From assembly GCF_018139985.1 (NCBI RefSeq), contig NZ_JAGSOU010000013.1, forward strand, positions 42,359 through 106,358: a stretch of DNA of 64,000 nt, read 5' to 3'. The notes under the pieces are model-generated. The model ran no database searches and had not been told where the DNA came from. It was given only the letters and a program-made list of their open reading frames with translations. Shown one piece after another: positions 57,985-64,000 of the stretch (within the stretch, counting starts at the first letter, position 1; every line of letters begins with the position of its first letter). The DNA is from Actibacterium sp. MT2.3-13A (lineage in GTDB: Bacteria; Pseudomonadota; Alphaproteobacteria; Rhodobacterales; Rhodobacteraceae). Both the position numbers and the translations under genes were made by a program.

Positions 57985-60951
57985 TTACTTCCCTTCGATG
58001 GTCAGCGCTTCGTTCACGAGCGCCTCTTGCTGTGCCTTGTGGTTGCTGGCCAGACCCGTGGCGGGCGAGGCCGATGCGGCGCGGCCGACGTAGCGCGGGC
58101 GCTGGTGCTTGGCGCCGATGCGGGTGAGCGCCCATTCGAGGTTGGGCTCGATGAAGCTCCAGGCGCCCTGGTTCTTGGGCTCTTCCTGGCACCAGACCAT
58201 TTCCGCGCCCTTGAAGCGCTCAAGCTCCTTCACCAGCGACATGGCCGGGAAGGGGTAGAACTGTTCGAGCCGCAGCAGGTAGACGTCGTCGATGCCGCGG
58301 GCGTCGCGCTCCTCGAGCAGGTCGTAATAGACCTTGCCCGAGCAGATCACCACGCGCCGGATCTTTTCGTCGGCGGCCAGCTTGGTGTCGGAATGGCCAT
58401 ATTCGGCATCGTCCCACAGCACCCGGTGGAAGGAGGAGCCGGTGGTGAAGTCCTGCGCGTCCGAGATGCAGAGCTTGTGGCGCAGCAGCGATTTCGGCGT
58501 CATCAGGACCAGCGGCTTGCGGAAGCTGCGGTGCAGCTGGCGGCGCAGGATGTGGAAATAGTTCGCCGGCGTCGAGCAGTTGGCGACGATCCAGTTGTCC
58601 TCGGCGCAGAGCTGCAGGAAGCGCTCCAGCCGGGCCGAGCTGTGCTCGGGGCCCTGGCCCTCGAAGCCATGCGGCAGCAGCATGACGAGGCCGGACATGC
58701 GCAGCCACTTGCGCTCGCCCGAGGAGATGAACTGGTCGAACATGATCTGCGCGCCGTTGGCGAAATCGCCGAACTGGGCCTCCCACATCACCAGGGCGTT
58801 GGGCTCGGCCAGCGAATAGCCATACTCGAACCCCAGCACCGCGTATTCCGAGAGCATCGAGTCGATGACCTCGTAGCGGGCCTGCCCGTCGCGGATGTGG
58901 TTTAGCGGGTAGTAGCGCTCTTCGGTGTCCTGGTTGATCAGCGCCGAGTGTCGCTGCGAGAAGGTCCCGCGGGTGCTGTCCTGTCCGGACAGCCGCACCG
59001 GGTAGCCCTCGGTCAGCAGCGAGCCGAAGGCCAGCGCCTCGGCCGTCGCCCAGTCGAAGCCCTTGCCGGTCTCGAACATCTGCTGCTTGGTTTCCAGCAG
59101 GCGCGCCACGGTCTTGTGGATCGGGAAGCCCTCGGGGGCGCGGGTCAGCGCGGCGCCGACCTCGGCCAGGGTCTCGGGCTTGATGGCGGTTTCGCCGCGC
59201 TGGTATTCCTCGCCCTCGCGGTTGAGATGCGACCAGCGCCCGTCCAGCCAGTCGGCCTTGTTGGGCTTGAAGTCCTTGCCGGCCTCGAACTCCTCGTTCA
59301 GATGGGCCTGGAAGGCGGCCTTCATATCCTCGATCTCGCCCTCGGGGATCAGCCCGTCGGCCACCAGCCGGTCGGTGTAGAGCTGGAGCGTGGTCTTGTG
59401 CTTCTTGATCCGCTTGTACATCAGCGGGTTGGTGAACATGGGCTCGTCGCCCTCGTTGTGACCGAACCGGCGATAGCAGAAGATGTCGATGACCACGTCC
59501 TTGTGGAACTTCTGCCGGAACTCGGTGGCCACCTTGGCGGCGTGGACCACGGCCTCGGGGTCGTCGCCGTTGACGTGGAAGATCGGCGCCTCGACCATCA
59601 GCGCGATGTCCGTCGGATAGGGCGAGGAACGCGAGAAATGCGGCGCGGTGGTGAAGCCGATCTGGTTGTTCACCACGATGTGGATGGTGCCGCCGGTGCG
59701 GTGGCCCACCAGCCCCGACATGCCGAAACATTCGGCCACCACGCCCTGGCCCGCGAAGGCCGCGTCGCCGTGCAGCAGCACGGGGATCACGCTGTGGCGG
59801 GTGGGATCGTTGTCCTGGGACTGCTTGGCCCGCGCCTTGCCCAGCACCACCGGGTTCACCGCCTCGAGGTGGCTGGGGTTGGCGGTCAGGCTGAGGTGCA
59901 CCTTGTTGCCGTCGAATTCACGGTCCGAGGAGGCGCCGAGGTGGTATTTCACGTCGCCCGATCCGTCCACGTCCTCGGGCTTGAAGCTGCCGCCCTGGAA
60001 TTCGTTGAAGATCGCGCGGTAGGGCTTGCCCATCACGTTGGCCAGCACGCTGAGGCGGCCGCGGTGGGGCATGCCGATGACGATCTCCTTGACCCCCAGC
60101 GCGCCGCCGCGCTTGATGATCTGCTCCATCGCGGGGATCAGCGCCTCGCCGCCGTCGAGGCCGAAGCGCTTGGTGCCCATGTATTTGACGTGCAGGAATT
60201 TCTCGAAGCCCTCGGCTTCGACCAGCTTGTTGAGGATTGCGCGGCGGCCTTCGCGGGTGAAGGTGATTTCCTTGCCGAAGCCCTCGATCCGCTCCTTCAG
60301 CCAGGCGGATTGCTCGGGGTCGGAGATGTGCATGTATTGCAGCGCGAAGGTGCCGCAATAGGTGCGCTTCACAATGTCGAGGATCTCGCGCATCGAGGCG
60401 AATTGCAGGCCGAGCACGTTGTCGATGAAGATCGGCCGGTCCATGTCGGCCTCGGTGAAGCCGTAGGAGCGCGCGTCGAGCTCGGGGTGCAGGGTCTCGT
60501 TGCTCAGGCCCAGCGGGTCGAGATCGGCCACCAGGTGGCCGCGGATGCGGTAGGCGCGGATCAGCATCAGCGCGCGGATCGAATCCAGCACGGCGCGCTT
60601 GACCTGCTCCTCGGAGACCGGGACGCCCTTCTCGGCGGCCTTCTCCCTGATCTTCTTGGCGGCGCCCTTGGCCTCGGCCGGGGCGGCGGCGGGCCATTCG
60701 CCGGTCAGGGCGGCGGTCAGGTCATCGGCGGGCTGCGGCGGCCAGTCGGTGCGCGCCCAGGAGGGGCCGGAGGCCTCTTTCTTCACATCCACCTCTGTGT
60801 CGCCGAGCGCGCGGAAGAACTCCTGCCAGCCCTCATCGACGGCCTTGGGGTCGTTGGCGTATCGGGCATAGAGCTGTTCGAGATATTCGGCGTTCTGCCC
60901 CTGCATGAACGAAGAGGCGTGGAACTGGTCGTTGGGGCTTTGGTCCGTCAT
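57985..60951 (-). CDS. sucA: 2-oxoglutarate dehydrogenase E1
   Basis: 988-residue thiamine diphosphate-dependent E1. It begins with the short E2-binding segment ([19 protein letters not shown]) and carries [33 protein letters not shown], and a TPP-binding region with [14 protein letters not shown] through [11 protein letters not shown]. It decarboxylates 2-oxoglutarate and succinylates the lipoyl group of E2. The ATG at 60951 ([15 protein letters not shown]) has AGGTG upstream; an in-frame GTG three codons earlier is less likely. A strong palindromic hairpin lies in the 60-base gap after sucD. Confidence 0.97.
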   Translation of the reverse strand: MTDQSPNDQFHASSFMQGQNAEYLEQLYARYANDPKAVDEGWQEFFRALGDTEVDVKKEASGPSWARTDWPPQPADDLTAALTGEWPAAAPAEAKGAAKKIREKAAEKGVPVSEEQVKRAVLDSIRALMLIRAYRIRGHLVADLDPLGLSNETLHPELDARSYGFTEADMDRPIFIDNVLGLQFASMREILDIVKRTYCGTFALQYMHISDPEQSAWLKERIEGFGKEITFTREGRRAILNKLVEAEGFEKFLHVKYMGTKRFGLDGGEALIPAMEQIIKRGGALGVKEIVIGMPHRGRLSVLANVMGKPYRAIFNEFQGGSFKPEDVDGSGDVKYHLGASSDREFDGNKVHLSLTANPSHLEAVNPVVLGKARAKQSQDNDPTRHSVIPVLLHGDAAFAGQGVVAECFGMSGLVGHRTGGTIHIVVNNQIGFTTAPHFSRSSPYPTDIALMVEAPIFHVNGDDPEAVVHAAKVATEFRQKFHKDVVIDIFCYRRFGHNEGDEPMFTNPLMYKRIKKHKTTLQLYTDRLVADGLIPEGEIEDMKAAFQAHLNEEFEAGKDFKPNKADWLDGRWSHLNREGEEYQRGETAIKPETLAEVGAALTRAPEGFPIHKTVARLLETKQQMFETGKGFDWATAEALAFGSLLTEGYPVRLSGQDSTRGTFSQRHSALINQDTEERYYPLNHIRDGQARYEVIDSMLSEYAVLGFEYGYSLAEPNALVMWEAQFGDFANGAQIMFDQFISSGERKWLRMSGLVMLLPHGFEGQGPEHSSARLERFLQLCAEDNWIVANCSTPANYFHILRRQLHRSFRKPLVLMTPKSLLRHKLCISDAQDFTTGSSFHRVLWDDAEYGHSDTKLAADEKIRRVVICSGKVYYDLLEERDARGIDDVYLLRLEQFYPFPAMSLVKELERFKGAEMVWCQEEPKNQGAWSFIEPNLEWALTRIGAKHQRPRYVGRAASASPATGLASNHKAQQEALVNEALTIEGK

Positions 60952-60975
60952 TGGATGCACCTGACTGGGTATGGG

Positions 60976-60997
60976 CCGCGCCCCCGCGGGGGCGCGG
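60976..60997. other. Hairpin in the sucD-sucA gap
   Basis: Perfect palindrome with 10-bp arms CCGCGCCCCC / GGGGGCGCGG around GC. It would form a very stable stem in the mRNA between sucD and sucA, with no T tract on the minus strand. It more likely sets mRNA processing or relative expression than full termination. Confidence 0.5.
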
Positions 60998-61011
60998 AAG
61001 GTTCGCTTGTG

Positions 61012-61893
61012 TCAGCCGATCGCCTTGAGCACGGCCTCGCCCAGCCCCGCGGGGCTGTCGGCGACCACGATGCCGGCCGATTTCATGGCCTCGATCTTGT
61101 CCTCGGCGCCGCCCTTGCCGCCGGCGACGATGGCGCCCGCGTGGCCCATGCGGCGGCCCGGAGGCGCGGTGCGCCCGGCGATGAAGCCCGCGCAGGGCTT
61201 GGAGCGGCCGCGCTTGGCCTCGTCCTTGAGGAACTGCGCGGCCTCTTCCTCGGCCGAGCCGCCGATCTCGCCGATCATGATGATCGACTGGGTTTCCGGG
61301 TCGGCCAGGAACATCTCCAGCACGTCGATATGCTCGGTGCCCTTGATCGGGTCGCCGCCGATGCCCACCGCGGTGGACTGGCCGAGGCCGGAATCGGAGG
61401 TCTGCTTGACCGCCTCATAGGTCAGCGTGCCCGAGCGCGACACCACGCCGACCGAGCCGCGCTTGTGGATGTGGCCGGGCATGATGCCGATCTTGCAGGC
61501 GTCGGGGGTGATGACGCCCGGGCAGTTGGGGCCGATCAGCGTGGTTTTCGAGCCTTCGAGCGCGCGCTTGACGGTCATCATGTCCAGCACCGGGATACCC
61601 TCGGTGATGCAGACGACCAGCTCCATCCCGGCGTCGATCGCCTCGAGGATCGAGTCGGCGGCGAAGGGCGGCGGCACATAGATGACCGAGGCGTTGGCCC
61701 CGGTCACGGATTTGGCCTCGTGCACCGAGTTGAAGACCGGCAGGCCCAGGTGGCTCTGCCCGCCCTTGCCCGGCGTCACGCCGCCGACCATCCTGGTGCC
61801 ATAGGCGATCGCCTGTTCGGAGTGGAAGGTGCCCTGGCTTCCGGTGAAGCCCTGGCAGATGACCTTGGTGTTTTCGTCAACAAGAACAGCCAT
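61012..61893 (-). CDS. sucD: Succinyl-CoA synthetase, alpha subunit
   Basis: 293-residue alpha subunit. CoA-binding Rossmann part near the N-terminus ([28 protein letters not shown]) and the phosphohistidine in [15 protein letters not shown] near residue 245. With SucC it converts succinyl-CoA to succinate with synthesis of ATP or GTP. It starts 5 bases after the sucC stop, and sucA follows. Confidence 0.97.
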   Translation of the reverse strand: MAVLVDENTKVICQGFTGSQGTFHSEQAIAYGTRMVGGVTPGKGGQSHLGLPVFNSVHEAKSVTGANASVIYVPPPFAADSILEAIDAGMELVVCITEGIPVLDMMTVKRALEGSKTTLIGPNCPGVITPDACKIGIMPGHIHKRGSVGVVSRSGTLTYEAVKQTSDSGLGQSTAVGIGGDPIKGTEHIDVLEMFLADPETQSIIMIGEIGGSAEEEAAQFLKDEAKRGRSKPCAGFIAGRTAPPGRRMGHAGAIVAGGKGGAEDKIEAMKSAGIVVADSPAGLGEAVLKAIG

Positions 61894-61898
61894 TCGAC

Positions 61899-63092
61899 TT
61901 ACCCCTTCACCGCTTTGACGACTTTTTCTGCCGCGTCGGACAGGTTGTCGGCTGCAATCACGTTCAGGCCGGAGGTGTTGATGATCTCCTTGCCCTTCTC
62001 GACATTGGTGCCCTCCAGGCGGACGACCAGCGGAACCTCGAGGCCGACCTCCTTGACTGCGGCGACCACGCCCTCGGCGATCACGTCGCAGCGCATGATG
62101 CCGCCGAAGATGTTGACGAGGATGCCTTTGACGTTGGGGTCGGAGGTGATGATTTTGAACGCCTCGGTGACCTTCTCCTTGGTCGCGCCGCCGCCCACGT
62201 CGAGGAAGTTGGCGGGCTCAGCGCCGTAGAGCTTGATGATGTCCATCGTCGCCATGGCGAGGCCCGCGCCGTTCACCATGCAGCCGATCTCGCCATCGAG
62301 CGCGATGTAGTTGAGATCGTATTTCGAGGCGGCGAGTTCCTTGGGATCCTCCTCCGTCTCGTCGCGCAGCGCGAAGACATCCTCGTGGCGGTAGAGCGCG
62401 TTGCCGTCGAAGCCCATCTTGCAGTCGAGGCATTTCAGGTCGCCCGCGTCGGTGACGATCAGCGGGTTGATCTCCAGCAGCTCGACATCCTTGTCGGTGA
62501 AGAGCTGGTAGAGCTGGCCCAGCAGCCTGACGCATTGCTTGACCTGCTGCCCTTCGAGCCCGAGCGCGAAGGCGACGCGGCGGCCGTGGAAGCCCTGGTA
62601 GCCGGTGGCCGGGTCGATGGCGAAGGTCAGGATCTTTTCGGGGGTGGAGGCGGCGACCTCCTCGATGTCCATGCCGCCCTCGGTCGAGCAGACGACCGAG
62701 ATGCGCGAGGACTGGCGATCGACCAGCAGCGCGAGGTAAAGCTCGCGCTCGATCTCCGAGCCGTCCTCGATATAGACGCGGTTGACCTGCTTGCCGGCGG
62801 GGCCGGTCTGGTGCGTGACCAGCGTGCGGCCGAGCATCTTGCGGGCTTCCTCGGCGGCCTCTTCGACCGACTTGGCCAGGCGCACGCCACCCTTTTCGCC
62901 CGCTTCGGCCTCCTTGAAGGAGCCCTTGCCGCGGCCGCCGGCGTGGATCTGCGCCTTCACCACCCAAAGCGGGCCGTCGAGCTCGCCGGCGATGGTCTTG
63001 GCCTCTTCGGCGCGGGTCACGACATGGCCGTCGGAAACCGGGGCGCCGTAGTCACGAAGGAGAGCCTTCGCCTGGTATTCATGAATGTTCAT
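61899..63092 (-). CDS. sucC: Succinyl-CoA synthetase, beta subunit
   Basis: 397-residue beta subunit with the N-terminal ATP-grasp domain ([48 protein letters not shown]) and the C-terminal ligase domain ([38 protein letters not shown]). First gene of the sucC-sucD-sucA-sucB-lpd block. Its upstream region holds two TGTGATCACA palindromes. In many relatives mdh lies directly upstream; here the next gene is an IS1595-type fragment. Confidence 0.97.
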   Translation of the reverse strand: MNIHEYQAKALLRDYGAPVSDGHVVTRAEEAKTIAGELDGPLWVVKAQIHAGGRGKGSFKEAEAGEKGGVRLAKSVEEAAEEARKMLGRTLVTHQTGPAGKQVNRVYIEDGSEIERELYLALLVDRQSSRISVVCSTEGGMDIEEVAASTPEKILTFAIDPATGYQGFHGRRVAFALGLEGQQVKQCVRLLGQLYQLFTDKDVELLEINPLIVTDAGDLKCLDCKMGFDGNALYRHEDVFALRDETEEDPKELAASKYDLNYIALDGEIGCMVNGAGLAMATMDIIKLYGAEPANFLDVGGGATKEKVTEAFKIITSDPNVKGILVNIFGGIMRCDVIAEGVVAAVKEVGLEVPLVVRLEGTNVEKGKEIINTSGLNVIAADNLSDAAEKVVKAVKG

Positions 63093-63198
63093 GAAACTGT
63101 CCCATGCTGCTATCGTCGCGGCCCTTTAATCACGGGCGCGCGGGGGGCCCAATGGTTTTCGCCATCGGCGGGGGGAATTGGGGGCAATAAGTCCGATT

Positions 63199-63229
63199 TG
63201 TGATCACATGATTTTCAGGTGTGATCACA
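63199..63229. promoter_or_regulatory. Tandem operator candidates TGTGATCACA x2 upstream of sucC
   Basis: Perfect palindromes at 63199-63208 and 63220-63229, 21 bp centre to centre, i.e. two helical turns on one face, 107 bases upstream of sucC. They match the site in front of the GntR gene. A weak promoter (TTATTG as -10, minus strand, near 63190) would overlap the proximal site, consistent with repression. Confidence 0.65.
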
Positions 63230-63426
63230 AACGGGATCGGTGCCCGTGCCGGGATTGATTCGCAGGGGTCAGGGACGCAGCGGAACCGGCGCAACGGTCC
63301 GGGGAAGGCGGGGCCGGATCAACAGGGCGGGGCTCTGCCCTCGGTGCCCGGCGGCAGCGGTTTGCGCAGCGGCCCGGGCCGGCCGGATCATCCGCGCCCA
63401 AGCGCAAAGAAAAGGCGATTGTATAT

Positions 63427-63455
63427 TTGACAAACCCAACTGAGATTCCTATATT
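63427..63455 (+). promoter_or_regulatory. Near-consensus sigma70 promoter of the transposase fragment
   Basis: TTGACA at 63427-63432 and TATATT at 63450-63455 with a 17-base spacer, 26 bases ahead of the start codon; GAGGGA serves as ribosome-binding site. It is much closer to consensus than any other promoter I see in the window. Confidence 0.8.
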
Positions 63456-63481
63456 GGAGTCAGAGAGTTGAGGGAAATGTC

Positions 63482-63904
63482 ATGTCCGTTCTGTCCAAAC
63501 CGTATATGCACGATGAGGCCGAGGCGTTTAAGCACGTCGAAAGCATCATCTGGCCGAATGGTCCGGTTTGCCCGCATTGCGGCGTGGTGGATCGTGCCTA
63601 CCGCCTTGAAGGCGTCCGCACGAAGCCGAGCAGGAAGCATCCCGAGGGCAAGGTGCGCCACGGCCTGTGGAAGTGCCGTGAGTGCCGCAAACAGTTCACC
63701 GTCCGTAAGGGCACCATCTTCGAAGACAGCCACATTGAAATGTATAAGTGGATCCAAGCCATTCACCTGATGGTATCCAGCAAGAAGGGCATCAGCAGCC
63801 ACCAGCTTCACCGCGTTCTGGAAATCACCCACAAAAGCGCCTGGTTCATGTCTCACCGCATCCGCGAAGCCATGCGCTCCGATGGTAATGTCGATTTCGG
63901 CTGA
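63482..63904 (+). pseudogene. IS1595-type transposase, N-terminal part only
   Basis: 140-residue product with the zinc ribbon of IS1595-family transposases (CPHCG near residue 30, CRECRKQFTVRKGTIFEDSHI near residue 67) and the following helical segment KWIQAIHLMVSSKKGISSHQLHRVL...SAWFMSHRIREAMR. It stops at the point where the catalytic DDE domain would begin, so it cannot transpose by itself. Either the element was truncated or it is a stand-alone short form; the sequence after the stop codon has no similarity to the missing domain that I can see. The strong promoter and good ribosome-binding site suggest that it is still expressed. Confidence 0.8.
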
Positions 63905-64000
63905 CCTGCCCCCCGGTGGTCCCTCGTTCATAACGAGAGTCTGCGGGTTTGGGATTGGTAGTTGGGTTGGTCGGTTTGGGCAAGCGCGCCGGGAGCGGAG
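63905..64000. other. Possible element junction at the right edge
   Basis: After the transposase stop, an inverted repeat CTCGTT-CAT-AACGAG (63923-63937) is followed by a G/T-rich stretch without Cs (63943-63980 approximately) unlike the flanking DNA. This may be the end of another inserted element that continues outside the window. Identity is not known to me. Confidence 0.3.

Larger units (their letters stand above)
63093..63481. other. Divergent spacer between sucC and the IS fragment
   Basis: About 390 bases. Left part: sucC leader of about 105 bases and the two operator palindromes (63199-63229). Middle part (63231-63415): GC-rich, no supported gene. Right part: the promoter of the transposase fragment. 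I see no clear terminal inverted repeat of an insertion sequence here. Confidence 0.55.

Noticed and set aside
58948..62229. A very long open frame (over 1000 codons) antisense to sucA and sucD
   Set aside because: It lies opposite two certain genes, its product is rich in Leu, Gly, His and Arg with no family motif, and such antisense frames are a by-product of high-GC codon use.
63482..63904. Frameshifted full-length IS1595 transposase continuing after the stop
   Set aside because: The 96 bases after the stop give nothing resembling the DDE domain in any frame, although the window ends soon after.

Overview
The window is 64 kb of GC-rich, tightly packed bacterial chromosome. It looks like an alphaproteobacterium of the family Rhodobacteraceae (Roseobacter/Paracoccus/Rhodobacter relatives). 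The grounds are the gene set: a sucC-sucD-sucA-sucB-lpd block, glcDEF, a TIGR02300/FYDLN protein, DUF1285, DUF1523, a DUF5928-type glycosyltransferase, a double-domain ALDH16 and a stand-alone CHCC zinc-finger protein of the NDUFS6 type. Two small dispersed intergenic repeats ending in GAAGAA also fit that family. Almost all of it is ordinary core genome, with one clearly foreign-looking polysaccharide block and an insertion-sequence fragment at the right edge.

Left to right. 0-5 kb: 3' end of a PfkB-type (adenosine kinase-like) gene, a sulfotransferase divergent from a GT14-like glycosyltransferase, a HIT protein, an orphan ABC ATPase and the CHCC zinc-finger protein. 5-10.4 kb: polA, a medium-chain dehydrogenase/reductase, a CDF metal transporter and DUF1285. 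10.4-17.1 kb: a four-gene overlapping operon, MoxR ATPase - DUF58 - BatA/DUF4159 membrane protein - membrane protein with a VWA-like MIDAS motif. 17.1-21.9 kb: DUF599, then glycolate oxidase glcD-glcE-glcF. 22-23.4 kb: a secreted trypsin-like protease and an hsp20 gene with a sigma32-like promoter and a ROSE-like RNA thermometer. 23.5-37 kb: catabolism and uptake: succinate-semialdehyde dehydrogenase, alpha/beta hydrolase, P1 peptidase, SDR, ALDH, a peptide-type ABC transporter (permeases and double ATPase together, binding protein 2.4 kb away), a creatinase and an L,D-transpeptidase. 37-38.8 kb: panB-panC.

39.1-46.2 kb: a lower-GC polysaccharide/cell-surface block (flippase, RgpF-type protein, GT2-GT4 fusion, GT-C-like membrane protein) bounded by gene-poor spacers. 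46.8-54.9 kb: M20 deacylase, two small membrane proteins, ALDH16 and deoC (deoxynucleoside degradation), tRNA-Ala(GGC), FYDLN protein, YgjP-like metallopeptidase and a GntR/FCD regulator. 54.9-63.1 kb: the 2-oxoglutarate dehydrogenase / succinyl-CoA synthetase block on the minus strand. The right end carries an IS1595-type transposase N-terminal fragment behind a near-consensus sigma70 promoter.

The signals most worth following are two. First, a palindrome TGTGATCACA occurs once in front of the GntR gene and twice, 21 bp apart, in front of sucC, suggesting that the regulator controls itself and the TCA block. Second, nine copies of two related short repeats have their GAAGAA end close to a start or stop codon in every case. 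In three cases the repeat appears to supply the ribosome-binding site, and in four it is fused to terminator-like hairpins. All functional statements are from reading the sequence; no database search was run.
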